A stretch of 64,000 nt of DNA, taken from assembly GCF_900103975.1 (NCBI RefSeq), contig NZ_FNIR01000001.1, positions 186,001 through 250,000 of the forward strand, read 5' to 3'. The notes below the pieces were generated by a model. It saw nothing but the letters and a program-made list of their open reading frames with translations. It was not told the origin of the DNA and ran no database searches. The translations under genes were made by a program, and so were the position numbers. The stretch comes from Klenkia soli (GTDB taxonomy: Bacteria > Actinomycetota > Actinomycetes > Mycobacteriales > Geodermatophilaceae). Positions within the stretch are counted from its first letter, which is position 1. Every line of letters begins with the position of its first letter. Of the stretch, positions 47,962 to 56,988 are shown one piece after another.

Positions 47962-49218
47962 GTGACGCGACCGCTGGACAAGGTGCTCGGGGCCAGGCTC
48001 CCCGACCCGCCCGACGCACTGCGCCGGGGTCCGCTCGCCGACGGCGCCTTCCCCAGCCCGCTGCACACCGAGCGCCGGGCGTCCCGGGTCGGCGTGTGGC
48101 TGGGCAGCGGGTTCGTCGTCTGCTTCCTCACCGGGCTGATCAGCCACCTGATCCAGCAGCCGCCGAGCTGGTTCGTCTGGCCGGCCGGCCCGGTGTGGCT
48201 GTACCGGGTCACCCAGGGCACCCACGTCATGGTCGGGCTCGCGCTGATCCCGTTGCTGCTGGTCAAGCTGTGGACGGTCTACCCCAAGCTCTTCAGCTGG
48301 CCGCCGGCGGCGACCCCGGCCAAGGCCGTGGGCCGGATCTCGATCCTGGTGCTGGTCGGCAGCGCGGTGTTCATGCTGGTCACCGGGCTGATCAACATCA
48401 GCCAGTGGTACCCGTTCGGCTTCTCCTTCAAGGTCGCCCACTACTGGACCGGCTGGGTCGCGGTCGGCGCCGTCCTCACCCACGTCGGCTCCTACGCCCC
48501 GCAGATCCGCCGCGGGCTGGCCCGCCGCGGCACCGCCGCCTCCGTCGCCGGCCTCTCCCCGGCCGAGGTGGACGCCGCCTACGCCACCACCGACGCCGAG
48601 GAGACCGGCGCGGTCAGCCGGCGGGCCTTCGTCACCACCGCGGCCGTGGCCACCGGCGCGGTGGCGCTGACCCAGTGGGGCCAGACGATCTCCCCGTTGG
48701 CCCAGGTCTCGGTGCTCGCGCCCCGCATCCCCGGCGTCGGCCCCCAGGGCCTGCCGGTGAACCAGACCGGCATCACGGCCGGCGTGACCGAGTCCGCCGT
48801 CGACCCCGCGTTCCGGCTCGTGGTCGAGGGCCCGACCCCGCTGAGCCTCTCGCTGGCCGACCTGCAGGCCTTCCCGCAGCACACCGAGCGGTTGCCGATC
48901 GCCTGCGTCGAGGGCTGGAGCGCCAGCGCCGACTGGACCGGCCCGCGGCTGCGCGACGTCCTCGACGCCGCCGGGCACCCCCGGGGCACCGTCGTGCACG
49001 TCGAGTCCATCCAGACCGGCGGGTCCTACCGGGTGTCCACCGTCGGTCGACCGCACTCCGCCAGCGACAAGACCCTGCTGGCGCTGCAGCTCAACGGCGT
49101 GGAGCTGGACATCGACCACGGCTACCCGGTCCGGTTGATCGCGCCGAACCGGCCCGGTGCCATGCAGACCAAGTGGCTGGGCCGGATCGCCCCCGGTGCC
49201 GCAGGGGTGGGCTCGTGA
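47962..49218 (+). CDS. Molybdopterin oxidoreductase (sulfite-oxidase fold) fused to a b-type membrane domain
   Basis: A 418-residue protein. Residues 30-190 form four to five helices with His pairs (LISHLIQQPP, TQGTHVMVGLALIPLLLVKLW, KVAHYWTGWVAVGAVLTHVGSYAP), like a cytochrome b561-type haem domain. VSRRAFVTTAAVATGA resembles a twin-arginine stretch in the linker. Residues about 265-415 are the sulfite-oxidase/YedY molybdopterin domain, with the cofactor cysteine in IACVEGWSASADW. It should pass electrons between an exterior substrate and the membrane. GTG 47962 was chosen because GAGGAG lies five bases upstream. Genes on both sides are coupled or close. Confidence 0.8.
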   Translation: MTRPLDKVLGARLPDPPDALRRGPLADGAFPSPLHTERRASRVGVWLGSGFVVCFLTGLISHLIQQPPSWFVWPAGPVWLYRVTQGTHVMVGLALIPLLLVKLWTVYPKLFSWPPAATPAKAVGRISILVLVGSAVFMLVTGLINISQWYPFGFSFKVAHYWTGWVAVGAVLTHVGSYAPQIRRGLARRGTAASVAGLSPAEVDAAYATTDAEETGAVSRRAFVTTAAVATGAVALTQWGQTISPLAQVSVLAPRIPGVGPQGLPVNQTGITAGVTESAVDPAFRLVVEGPTPLSLSLADLQAFPQHTERLPIACVEGWSASADWTGPRLRDVLDAAGHPRGTVVHVESIQTGGSYRVSTVGRPHSASDKTLLALQLNGVELDIDHGYPVRLIAPNRPGAMQTKWLGRIAPGAAGVGS

Positions 49219-49706
49219 CCGTCCTGAGCACCCCGCCGCCGGACCCCCGCTACGTCAGCGACGAGCGCCGCCCGCTGCGCTCGGCCCTGACCCCGTGGTG
49301 GCGCTGGCTGTTCCTCGTGCCCGGGCTGGTCGCGGTCGGCGTCGGCGCCTACGGCCTGTGGACCCACCTGAGCACCACCGCCCAGATCTCCTGGGGCATC
49401 TGGTTCGTCGGCAGCGCGCTGCTGCACGACCTGCTGATCGCCCCGCTGTGGATCGCCCTGGGGTGGCTGGCCGCGAAGGTGCTGCCGCGAGCGGCCCGCG
49501 CGCCGATGGTGGTCGGCGCGGCGCTCAGCGGATCGATCACCCTGGTGGCCCTGCCGTTCGCGCTCGGCTTCGGCGGCGACGAGGGCGACACCTCGTTCGA
49601 GACCCGCAACTTCACCGTGACGCTGGTGGTCGTGGTCGGCGTCGTGCTGGCGGTCAGCGCGGCGTGGGCCGCGCTGCGGGTTCACCGGGCGCGCGACTCC
49701 GCGTAG
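49215..49706 (+). CDS. Hypothetical four-helix membrane protein
   Basis: A 163-residue membrane protein. After a polar start (PPPDPRYVSDERRPLRSALTPWWR) there are four hydrophobic segments, beginning WLFLVPGLVAVGVGAYGLWT and WGIWFVGSALLHDLLIAPLWIALGWLA; the last ends in RVHRARDSA. The GTG start shares GTGA with the molybdoenzyme stop, so it is probably a membrane partner or assembly factor of that enzyme. No known family. Its 3' end overlaps the convergent SRPBCC gene by 25 bases. Confidence 0.7.
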   Translation: MTVLSTPPPDPRYVSDERRPLRSALTPWWRWLFLVPGLVAVGVGAYGLWTHLSTTAQISWGIWFVGSALLHDLLIAPLWIALGWLAAKVLPRAARAPMVVGAALSGSITLVALPFALGFGGDEGDTSFETRNFTVTLVVVVGVVLAVSAAWAALRVHRARDSA

Positions 49707-50140
49707 CGGGCGAACCGGCGCAGCGAAAGCCGGACGCCGGCCACGAAGGCCGGCTTCACCAGCGGCCACCCCAGCCGGCCCAGTGCGCCCAGTGGGAGGT
49801 CGAGGGTCTCGACCCAGACGAACGTCGAGCCGCCGGCGCGCTCGCGCACCTGGAAGCTGCCGGTGCCGCGCACGACCCGACCGGTGTGCCGGACGTCGAC
49901 GACCGACGGCGGCTCCCAGCCGGTGATCGTCATCCGGTCCAGCACACCCAGCCGTCGTCCACCGGGCAGCGGCAGGCCGGTGCGCGCCTCGATGCGGCCG
50001 CCCACCCCCTGGGCCTCGCCGTCGACGGTCTCGACGTCGGTGAGCAGCATCCACTCGCCCTGGCTGGTCCAGTCGACCAGGGCGGCGAACACCTGCTCCG
50101 GGGGTGCGGCGACGTCCACGGTCTCGACCAGCTCAGGCAC
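49682..50140 (-). CDS. SRPBCC-family protein (polyketide cyclase / coenzyme Q-binding type)
   Basis: A 152-residue helix-grip protein: ETVDVAAPPEQVFAALVDWTSQGEWMLLTDVETVDG is the standard opening, and GSTFVWVETLDLPLGALGRLGWPLVKPAFVAGVRLSLRRFARY the ending. Such proteins bind lipids or aromatic ligands. GTG 50140 lies eight bases inside the DivIVA-like gene, so both are translated together from the dapE-LOG-DivIVA message. The ligand is unknown. Confidence 0.8.
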   Translation of the reverse strand: MPELVETVDVAAPPEQVFAALVDWTSQGEWMLLTDVETVDGEAQGVGGRIEARTGLPLPGGRRLGVLDRMTITGWEPPSVVDVRHTGRVVRGTGSFQVRERAGGSTFVWVETLDLPLGALGRLGWPLVKPAFVAGVRLSLRRFARYAESRAR

Positions 50141-50474
50141 GGGGTGACTCCTCCTCGGCGACGACGGACGGCGGGGATGCCTCGAGGTCGGCCCGCAACC
50201 GGGCGATCTCGACGTCGCGCTCGTCGATGGTCTGCGCCAACTGGTCCAGCAGCCAGTCGACCTCGGTCATCCGGTACCCGCGCACGGTCACCGACACCTG
50301 CAGCGCCCGGACGTCGTCCCCGGTGACCGGCCGGTCGTCGGGCAGCTCGACCGGTGAGCGGTCCAGCTCCGCCGGGGGCTGGGTCTCGCCCCGCCCGAGC
50401 AGCAGCGCGGCACCCAGGAAGAGCAGACCCCCCACCAGCACCAGGCCGACGACGAAGACGACGAAGGTCAGCAC
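50133..50474 (-). CDS. DivIVA-domain membrane protein
   Basis: A 113-residue protein with an N-terminal helix (LTFVVFVVGLVLVGGLLFLGAALLL), a linker, and a short DivIVA-type coiled coil whose hallmark is VRGYRMTEVDWLLDQLAQTIDERDVEIARLRADL. Equivalent one-helix DivIVA-like proteins are found beside gpgS and tagA in mycobacteria. A role in locating envelope machinery at poles or septa is plausible. It begins four bases after the LOG-family gene stop and overlaps the SRPBCC gene by eight bases. Confidence 0.8.
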   Translation of the reverse strand: MLTFVVFVVGLVLVGGLLFLGAALLLGRGETQPPAELDRSPVELPDDRPVTGDDVRALQVSVTVRGYRMTEVDWLLDQLAQTIDERDVEIARLRADLEASPPSVVAEEESPRA

Positions 50475-50478
50475 CGGG

Positions 50479-51276
50479 TCACCCCTCGACCGGGGCGGGC
50501 TCGCCGGACTCCTGCCCCGCGGCGTCCCGCGCGGCCTCGGCCCGCTGGATCGTGGCGACGGCGTCCTCGACGGAGTCGGTGACCGTGATCAGGTCCAGGT
50601 CCTTCGGCGACACCGTGCCGTGCTCGACCAGCGTGCCGCGGATCCAGTCCAGCAGCCCCGACCAGTAGGCGGTGCCGAACAGGATCACCGGGAACCGGGT
50701 GACCTTGGTGGTCTGCACGAGGGTCAGCGCCTCGAACAGCTCGTCCAGGGTGCCGAACCCGCCGGGCAGGATCACGAACGCCTGGGCGTACTTCACGAAC
50801 ATCGTCTTGCGCACGAAGAAGTAGCGGAAGGCGATGCCGACGTCGACCCACTCGTTGAGCTCCTGCTCGAACGGCAGCTCGATGCCCAGCCCGACCGACA
50901 TGCCGCCGGCCTCGCAGGCGCCCTTGTTGGCCGCCTCCATCGCGCCGGGCCCGCCGCCGGTGATGACTGCGTAGCCGGCGTGCGCGAGTGCGGCGCCCAG
51001 CTCGACCCCGGCGGCGTAGAACGGGTCGTCGGGCTTCGTGCGGGCGCTGCCGAACACGCTCACCGCGCGGGGCAGCTCGGCCAGCAGCCCGAAGCCCTCG
51101 ACGAACTCGGACTGGATCCGCAGCACCCGCCACGGGTCGCCGTGCACCCAGTCCGACGGGCCGCGGGAGTCCAGCAGCCGCTGGTCGGTCGTCGTCCCCT
51201 CCCGGCGGGGGTCGGGCTCGCCGCCGCGCAGCTGGACCGGGCCCCGCGTGCGGGCCCGCCGGGTTCCGTCGCTCAT
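50479..51276 (-). CDS. LOG-family / TIGR00730 Rossmann-fold protein
   Basis: A 265-residue protein of the LOG (lysine-decarboxylase-like, cytokinin riboside 5'-monophosphate phosphoribohydrolase) family. [12 protein letters not shown] opens the fold, [21 protein letters not shown] and [23 protein letters not shown] are the two signature motifs with the catalytic Glu. Family enzymes cleave the ribose from AMP derivatives; the cell's own substrate is uncertain. ATG 51276 overlaps the dapE stop (ATGA), consistent with the dapE-LOG neighbourhood of mycobacteria. Confidence 0.9.
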   Translation of the reverse strand: MSDGTRRARTRGPVQLRGGEPDPRREGTTTDQRLLDSRGPSDWVHGDPWRVLRIQSEFVEGFGLLAELPRAVSVFGSARTKPDDPFYAAGVELGAALAHAGYAVITGGGPGAMEAANKGACEAGGMSVGLGIELPFEQELNEWVDVGIAFRYFFVRKTMFVKYAQAFVILPGGFGTLDELFEALTLVQTTKVTRFPVILFGTAYWSGLLDWIRGTLVEHGTVSPKDLDLITVTDSVEDAVATIQRAEAARDAAGQESGEPAPVEG

Positions 51277-52382
51277 GCCGTGCTCCCCGTGATGAATGAG
51301 ATCAACGCGTCCTCCGCGGGCTGCAGCCGGTCGACCCGGACGTGCTCGCCGCGCTGGTGCGCCTGGTTCGGGTCACCGGGACCGTAGTTGACCGCCGGGA
51401 TGCCGAAGGCGGCGAACCGCGCGACGTCGGTCCAGCCGAGCTTCGCCCGGGCCGGTCGGCCGACCGCGGCGACGAACGCCGCGGCGGCGGGCTCGGACAG
51501 GCCGGGCAGCGCACCGCCGGACATGTCGGTGACCTCGCACGTGACGCCGGCGGCCAGCGCGTCGGCGAACACCTCGCGGACGTGGGCCTCGGCGTCGTCC
51601 TCGTCGCGGTCGGGGGCGAACCGGAAGTTCACCGTCACCCGGCACTCGTCGGGGACGACGTTGCCGGCCACCCCGCCCTCGATCTTCACCGCGTTGAGGC
51701 CCTCGTGGAAGTGCAGCCCGTCGATGTCGACCTCGCGGGCCTCGTAGGCCGCCAGCGTCGCCAGGATCGGCGCCGCGCCGTGGATCGCGTTGCGCCCCAG
51801 CCAGGAGCGCGCGCTGTGCGCCCGCGTGCCCGGCACGGTGAGGACGACGCGCATCGTGCCCTGGCAACCGCCCTCGACGTCGCCGTCGGTGGGCTCGAGC
51901 AGGATCGCGAGGTCGCCGTACAGCCACCCCCGCAGCTCGCGGGCCACCCGGCCGAGGCCGTTCTTGACCGCCTCGACCTCCTCGTTGTCGTAGAGCACGA
52001 ACGTCAGGTCGTGCGCCGGCTGCGCCCCGGGGACGCCGAACAACCCGGCCAGCCGCAGCAGCACCGCGTCGCCGGCCTTCATGTCGCTGGTGCCGCAGCC
52101 GAACAGCAGCTCCTGGCCGTCCACGGTCTCCAGGCGGCTGGGCACGTTGTCGGCGATCGGCACGGTGTCCAGGTGGCCGGCCAGCACGATCCGGGTGTCG
52201 CGGCCCAGGTCGGTGCGGGCCAGCACGTTGTTGCCGATCCGCACCACCTCGAGACCGCCGAGGGCACGCAGCGCGGCCTCGACCGCGTCGGCCAGCGGCT
52301 CCTCGGTGCCCGACACCGACGGGGTGTCGACCAGGGCCCGGGTCAGCGTCAGGACGTCGGCGGTCAGGTCCAGGCTCGGCAC
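51273..52382 (-). CDS. dapE: Succinyl-diaminopimelate desuccinylase
   Basis: A 369-residue M20 metallohydrolase removing succinate from N-succinyl-LL-diaminopimelate in lysine and peptidoglycan precursor synthesis. Metal motifs are [26 protein letters not shown] (metal Asp), [14 protein letters not shown] (catalytic Glu) and [35 protein letters not shown] lies in the dimerisation lid. GTG 52382 follows TAGGCT (52394-52389) by six bases, leaderless style, and diverges from dapD across only 33 bases. dapC lies 3 kb away. Confidence 0.92.
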   Translation of the reverse strand: MPSLDLTADVLTLTRALVDTPSVSGTEEPLADAVEAALRALGGLEVVRIGNNVLARTDLGRDTRIVLAGHLDTVPIADNVPSRLETVDGQELLFGCGTSDMKAGDAVLLRLAGLFGVPGAQPAHDLTFVLYDNEEVEAVKNGLGRVARELRGWLYGDLAILLEPTDGDVEGGCQGTMRVVLTVPGTRAHSARSWLGRNAIHGAAPILATLAAYEAREVDIDGLHFHEGLNAVKIEGGVAGNVVPDECRVTVNFRFAPDRDEDDAEAHVREVFADALAAGVTCEVTDMSGGALPGLSEPAAAAFVAAVGRPARAKLGWTDVARFAAFGIPAVNYGPGDPNQAHQRGEHVRVDRLQPAEDALISFITGSTA

Positions 52383-52415
52383 CGGGCCAGCCTAGGCGTC
52401 GGTAGCCTCGGCGCC
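52383..52415. promoter_or_regulatory. Divergent leaderless promoters of dapE and dapD
   Basis: The 33-base gap has TAGGCT on the minus strand (52394-52389), six bases before the dapE GTG, and TAGCCT on the plus strand (52403-52408), seven bases before the dapD GTG. Neither gene has a Shine-Dalgarno. The -10 regions are only eight bases apart, so transcription of the two genes may be mutually constrained. Confidence 0.6.
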
Positions 52416-53390
52416 GTGACTGATGCACCCGCCGGGGCCTCGGCCGTCGGCCTGGCCACCGTGACCACCGCCGGCGTCGTCCTCGACACCTGGTACCCGA
52501 CCCCCGAGCTGCGGCCGGCCGCGACCACCGGCACCGAGCAGCTCGGCACGCTGGAGGTCGAGTCCGCGCTGGGCACCGACTTCGGGTCGCTGGTCCGGTT
52601 CGACGACGCCCGCGGCGTGGAGGTGGTCGGCGTCCGCACGACGATCGCCGACCTGTCGGCCGCACCGGTGGACGCCCACGACGTCTACCTCCGCCTGCAC
52701 CTGCTGTCGCACCGCCTGGTCCGCCCGCACGGGCTGAACCTGGACGGTCAGTTCGGCCTGCTCGCCAACGTCGCCTGGACGTCGGCCGGGCCGGTCGAGG
52801 CGGCGGACTGGACGCCGGTGCGTGCGGCGAAGCTGCGGGCCGCGCACGGGCACGTCACGGTCACCCACGTCGACAAGTTCCCCCGGATGGTCGACTACGT
52901 GCTGCCCACGGGCGTGCGCATCGGCGACGCCGACCGCGTGCGGCTGGGCGCGCACCTGGCCGAGGGCACCACGGTCATGCACGAGGGCTTCGTGAACTTC
53001 AATGCCGGCACGCTGGGCTCCGCGATGGTCGAGGGCCGCATCTCGGCCGGCGTGGTCGTGGGCGCCGACTCCGACATCGGCGGCGGCGCCTCGATCATGG
53101 GCACCCTCTCCGGCGGCGGCAAGCAGGTCGTGTCGATCGGCTCGGGCTGCCTGCTGGGGGCCAACGCCGGCGTCGGCATCTCCCTCGGCGACAAGTCGGT
53201 CGTCGAGGCCGGGTGCTACGTCACCGCCGGCTCGCGCGTCACGCTGCCCGACGGTTCGGTGGTCAAGGCCGTCGAGCTCTCGGGCCGCCCCGGCCTGCTG
53301 TTCCGCCGGAACTCGGTCTCCGGGGCGCTGGAGGCCCTCCCCCGCGACGGCGACTGGGGCGCGCTGAACACCGCCCTGCACGCGAACTGA
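52416..53390 (+). CDS. dapD: Tetrahydrodipicolinate N-succinyltransferase, actinobacterial type
   Basis: A 324-residue left-handed beta-helix acyltransferase using succinyl-CoA on tetrahydrodipicolinate. The N-terminal domain is actinobacterial ([45 protein letters not shown]); the hexapeptide coil runs through [44 protein letters not shown] and [16 protein letters not shown]. The C-terminus [19 protein letters not shown] matches the Corynebacterium/Mycobacterium enzymes. Start GTG 52416 sits seven bases after TAGCCT. It diverges from dapE, the later pathway step. Confidence 0.92.
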   Translation: MTDAPAGASAVGLATVTTAGVVLDTWYPTPELRPAATTGTEQLGTLEVESALGTDFGSLVRFDDARGVEVVGVRTTIADLSAAPVDAHDVYLRLHLLSHRLVRPHGLNLDGQFGLLANVAWTSAGPVEAADWTPVRAAKLRAAHGHVTVTHVDKFPRMVDYVLPTGVRIGDADRVRLGAHLAEGTTVMHEGFVNFNAGTLGSAMVEGRISAGVVVGADSDIGGGASIMGTLSGGGKQVVSIGSGCLLGANAGVGISLGDKSVVEAGCYVTAGSRVTLPDGSVVKAVELSGRPGLLFRRNSVSGALEALPRDGDWGALNTALHAN

Positions 53391-53393
53391 GGC

Positions 53394-54506
53394 TCAGGTC
53401 AGCCCGGCGGGTTCGGCCGGGGGCGTGGTGAGGTGCTCGAGGAGGGCGACCACGAACTCCTGCGGGCGCTCGACGTGCGGGGAGTGGCCGACGCCGGGCA
53501 GCACCACCTCGCGGTAGGCCCCGCCGGTCGCGGCGTAGCGGTCCAGCACGGCGCGGGTCTGGGTGACCATCGGCTGCGGCGGGAACTGCTCGGCCCCGGG
53601 CCACCCGGGCACGGCGCCGATCGACCCCAGGAACGCCAGGTCGAACGCCGACGTGTCGCTGACGACCTGGTCGGCCTCACCCCGGATCCAGAGCACCGGC
53701 GGCTTCACGGCCAGCTCGGTGATGCCCGAGACGTCGAAGACCGTCGGCGACATCGTGTTCAGCACCCCGCGCCCGCCCGGTGCCGCGCCCGGCCAGGCGT
53801 CGGTCGCCACGACGTCCCCGGGGTAGTTGTCCTCCCCGGTCGCGGTGGTCAGCATCGAGGCGACGAAGACGTCCTCCAGACCAGGGTCGACCGGCAGGCT
53901 GCCGGGGGCCACGTAGAACGCGCGCAGGATCGACCGGGGGCTGGTCGGGGCACCGGCCGTCGTGTCGCCGGCGGCCAGCGCGGCGACGAAGTCGGGGTTG
54001 GCACCGCCCGCCCCGGCACCGGTGCCGTCGGCGTGCACGCGGTGCCCGTCGGGCCCCGTCGTCCCGCCGAACCCGTAGGGCGACACCGGCGCGACCAGGG
54101 TCACCGAGGCGACCCGCTCGGCGTGGTCGAGCAGGTGCTGGAGGACGACGCCGCCACCCATGCTCCAGCCCACCAGGTGCACCCGCTCCAGGCCGAGCGC
54201 GGTGACCAGCGCGTCGAGGTCGTCGGCCCAGTCGCGCACCCCGCGGGTGGCGTCCACCGGGGCGGGGTCGGTGCCGCCGAAGCCGCGCAGGTCAACGGCG
54301 AGCGCCCGCCAGGCCGGGTCCAGCGCCTGCAGCGGCTGCTGCCAGAACAGCGCCGAGCTGACGTTGCCGTGCACGAACAGCACGGCCTCGCCGGCCCCGC
54401 GCGGGTCGACGTCCTCGCGGTGGAGCACCTGCTGGGTCAACCCGCCGGTCTCGACCAGGGTCGCCGTGATGCCGGGGAGCAGGTGCTCGGTCGGGGCGCT
54501 CGTCAT
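53394..54506 (-). CDS. Alpha/beta hydrolase
   Basis: A 370-residue alpha/beta hydrolase, longer than usual because of a cap domain. AVLFVHGNVSSALFWQQPLQALD is the oxyanion segment, LVGWSMGGGVVLQHLLDH the nucleophile elbow (Ser115), WIRGEADQVVSDTSAF offers the acid, and GVGHSPHVERPQEFVV the histidine. The cap (about 145-265) holds GFGGTTGPDG and MSPTVFDVSG. The substrate is unknown. ATG 54506 follows TACCTT (54519-54514) by seven bases. Its stop is four bases beyond the convergent dapD stop. Confidence 0.85.
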   Translation of the reverse strand: MTSAPTEHLLPGITATLVETGGLTQQVLHREDVDPRGAGEAVLFVHGNVSSALFWQQPLQALDPAWRALAVDLRGFGGTDPAPVDATRGVRDWADDLDALVTALGLERVHLVGWSMGGGVVLQHLLDHAERVASVTLVAPVSPYGFGGTTGPDGHRVHADGTGAGAGGANPDFVAALAAGDTTAGAPTSPRSILRAFYVAPGSLPVDPGLEDVFVASMLTTATGEDNYPGDVVATDAWPGAAPGGRGVLNTMSPTVFDVSGITELAVKPPVLWIRGEADQVVSDTSAFDLAFLGSIGAVPGWPGAEQFPPQPMVTQTRAVLDRYAATGGAYREVVLPGVGHSPHVERPQEFVVALLEHLTTPPAEPAGLT

Positions 54507-54577
54507 GGCGCACAAGGTAGCCAGCCCGGGCCGTGTCCGGGACGGTTCCCGGCGCGTGCCCACCTACCCTGGGTGCG

Positions 54578-55477
54578 GTGACCAGCGCACGGCCGGCGGC
54601 CCGCCCCGCCACCGCGCGTCCCCGTCCCCGATCGACGGCCCGTCCGGCCGCCCGACGGAGGAAGCGTGCGGGGCGCATGGCCGGGCTGTGGGCCCCGCTG
54701 CTGGTCGTGGTGGTCGCCGTCGTCGGCCTCTCGTGGGACACCGACAGCCAGGGGGTGCCGCCGGTGGCCGGTCGCTGCACGGTCGCGGGGTCACCGGTGA
54801 CCGTGACCAACGAGCAGGCGGCCAACGCCGCCACCATCGCCGCCGTCGCGCGCTCCCGCGGGCTGCCCGCCCGGGCCACGGTCATCGCGCTGGCGACGGC
54901 GCAGCAGGAGTCCCGGCTGCGCAACCTGTCCTACGGCGACCGCGACTCCCTCGGCCTGTTCCAGCAGCGGCCCTCGCAGGGCTGGGGCACCCCGGAGCAG
55001 GTGCAGGACCCGGTCTACGCCACGGGGAAGTTCCTCGACGGCCTGGTCGAGGTCCCCGGCTGGGACGCCGGTCGCCTCACCGAGGTGGCCCAGGCGGTGC
55101 AGCGGTCCGGGTTCCCGGAGGCCTACCAGCAGTGGGAGGAGATGGGCACCGCCCTGGCCACCGCCCTCCTGACGGACACCCCGGCCGCGCTGTCGTGCAC
55201 CTTCACCCCGGCCGACGCCGCCGGCCCGGTGGACGCCCGGTCGGCCGCGGTCGCCGACGTCGTCCGCCGCGAGGCCGGCTCCCCCACGGTCCTGCCCGAC
55301 GGCGTGGTGTCCGTGGCCGCCGCCGGGTGGCCCGAGGCGACCTGGGCGGTGGCGCACGCCCAGAACCTGCAGCTGACCCAGGTCCGGTTCGGCGAGTGGA
55401 CCTGGACCCCGGACATCGGCTGGCAGCAGAACACCGGCCAGGACGCCGGCGGCCTGCTCCTGCAGCTCGCGGTCTAG
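54578..55477 (+). CDS. Membrane-anchored lysozyme-like (lytic transglycosylase-type) protein
   Basis: A 299-residue exported protein. A very basic, Pro/Arg-rich tail of 35 residues leads to one helix (MAGLWAPLLVVVVAVVGLSW). The exterior part contains ATVIALATAQQESRLRNL and YGDRDSLGLFQQRPSQGWGT, in which Glu111 lies as in lytic transglycosylases of the lysozyme fold. Related actinobacterial proteins are unassigned or called membrane proteins. It may trim peptidoglycan. GTG 54578 follows TACCCT (54565-54570) by seven bases. The TAG stop shares CTAG with dapC. Confidence 0.75.
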   Translation: MTSARPAARPATARPRPRSTARPAARRRKRAGRMAGLWAPLLVVVVAVVGLSWDTDSQGVPPVAGRCTVAGSPVTVTNEQAANAATIAAVARSRGLPARATVIALATAQQESRLRNLSYGDRDSLGLFQQRPSQGWGTPEQVQDPVYATGKFLDGLVEVPGWDAGRLTEVAQAVQRSGFPEAYQQWEEMGTALATALLTDTPAALSCTFTPADAAGPVDARSAAVADVVRREAGSPTVLPDGVVSVAAAGWPEATWAVAHAQNLQLTQVRFGEWTWTPDIGWQQNTGQDAGGLLLQLAV

Positions 55478-56571
55478 GCGGTCAGCCGCTGCACGGCGGC
55501 GTCGACGCGCTCGTCGGTGGCGGTCAGCGCCATGCGGACGTGCCGCTGGCCCGCCGGGCCGTAGAACGACCCCGGCGCGACCACGATGCCCAGGTCGGCC
55601 AACCGGTCGACGGTGGTCCAGCAGTCCTCGTCGCGGGTGGTCCACAGGTACAGGCCGGCCTCGGAGTGCTCGATGCGGCCACCCCACGCCTCGACCGCCG
55701 CGCGCAGCCGCTCCCGCCGGGCGCCGTACCGCGACCGGGCCAGCTCGACGTGCGCGTCGTCGCCCAGCGCGGCGGCCGCGGCGGCCTGCACCGGACCGGG
55801 CACCAGCAGGCCGAGGTGACGGCGGGCCTCCCAGACCCGGGTGACCAGCGCCGGGTCGCCGGACAGCAGCCCCGCCCGGTAGCCGGCGGCCGTGGACTGC
55901 TTGGACAGCGAGTGCACCGCGAGCAGGCCCTCGTGCGAGCCACCGGCGACCGCGGGGTGCAGCACCGACGTGGGGACGACGTCCCAGCCCAGCTCGACGT
56001 AGCACTCGTCGGCCACCACCGGCACCCCGCGCGCGCGGCCCCAGGCGACCCAGGCCCGCAGCTCGTCGGGGGTGAGCACCCGGCCGTGCGGGTTGCCCGG
56101 GGAGTTCAGCCACACGAGCACCGGGTCGGCGACGTCCTCGGGCGGCACGTCGCTGCGCAGCACCCGCAGGCCCGCGACGACCGCGCCGACCTCGTAGGTC
56201 GGGTAGGCGACCTCGGGGATCACCACGGTGCCGCCCTGCAGGCCGAGCAGGGTCGGCAGCAGCGCCACCAGCTCCTTGGACCCCACGGTGGGGATCACCG
56301 ACGGGGTGTCGCCCAGCGGGTCGGCGACGGTGACCCCCAGCCGCCGCTGCAGCCAGTTCGCGGCCGCGAGCCTCAGGTCGGTCGTGCCGAGCGCGGTCGG
56401 GTAGCCCGGCGCGTCGGACCCGGCGGCCAGCGCCGTCCGCAGCACGTCGGGGGTGGGGTCCACCGGGGTGCCGATGGACAGGTCGACCACGCCCCCCGGG
56501 TGCTGCGCCGCCCGCGCGCGGGCCGGGCGCAGCGAGTCCCAGGGGAAGTCCGGCAGCGTGCGGGAGCTCAC
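55474..56571 (-). CDS. dapC: Succinyldiaminopimelate aminotransferase
   Basis: A 365-residue class I PLP aminotransferase, the actinobacterial DapC form. VDLSIGTPVDPTPDVLRTAL, IPTVGSKELVALLPTLL, VWLNSPGNPHGRVL (PLP-stacking Asn), VVADECYVELGW, and the Schiff-base lysine in LAVHSLSKQSTAAGYRAG. It makes N-succinyl-LL-2-amino-6-oxopimelate interchange with the diaminopimelate derivative, between DapD and DapE. The GTG start overlaps the ferredoxin stop (GTGA), the same pairing as in mycobacteria. Its TAG is read from the shared CTAG. Confidence 0.88.
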   Translation of the reverse strand: MSSRTLPDFPWDSLRPARARAAQHPGGVVDLSIGTPVDPTPDVLRTALAAGSDAPGYPTALGTTDLRLAAANWLQRRLGVTVADPLGDTPSVIPTVGSKELVALLPTLLGLQGGTVVIPEVAYPTYEVGAVVAGLRVLRSDVPPEDVADPVLVWLNSPGNPHGRVLTPDELRAWVAWGRARGVPVVADECYVELGWDVVPTSVLHPAVAGGSHEGLLAVHSLSKQSTAAGYRAGLLSGDPALVTRVWEARRHLGLLVPGPVQAAAAAALGDDAHVELARSRYGARRERLRAAVEAWGGRIEHSEAGLYLWTTRDEDCWTTVDRLADLGIVVAPGSFYGPAGQRHVRMALTATDERVDAAVQRLTA

Positions 56572-56888
56572 TCCCCCTGCGGCGGCAGGGCCGCGACCAG
56601 CGGGTGGTCCTTGTTGATCTTCCCGGTGCGGGCGGCGCCGCCCGGGCTGCCCAGCTCGGAGAAGAACTCCACGTTGGCGTTGTAGAAGTCCTTCCACTTG
56701 TCCGGGACGTCGTCCTCGTAGTAGATGGCCTCGACCGGGCACACCGGCTCGCACGCGCCGCAGTCGACGCACTCGTCGGGGTGGATGTAGAGCATCCGGT
56801 CGCCCTCGTAGATGCAGTCCACCGGGCACTCGTCGATGCACGCCTTGTCGAGGACGTCGACGCAGGCCTGGGTGATGACGTAGGTCAC
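56568..56888 (-). CDS. fdxA: 7Fe ferredoxin
   Basis: A 106-residue ferredoxin with eight cysteines at 9, 17, 21, 25, 40, 43, 46 and 50: QACVDVLDKACIDECPVDC and DECVDCGACEPVC. The spacing fits one 3Fe-4S and one 4Fe-4S cluster, as in FdxA/FdxC of mycobacteria. The C-terminal tail (YYEDDVPDKWKDFYNANVEFF) is typical. It carries electrons for unknown partners. GTG 56888 has GGAGGG eight bases upstream. A possible -10 (CATACT) lies about 30 bases further. It is coupled to dapC. Confidence 0.93.
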   Translation of the reverse strand: MTYVITQACVDVLDKACIDECPVDCIYEGDRMLYIHPDECVDCGACEPVCPVEAIYYEDDVPDKWKDFYNANVEFFSELGSPGGAARTGKINKDHPLVAALPPQGE

Positions 56889-56988
56889 GGGGTCCCTCCG
56901 GGGGTAGGACGAAGCTGCGACCAGTATGGCGTCCGGTACGGCAGCATCGAGGTCAGGGTTGCCTATCCCGCCGCCCGGGAGGAGGACC

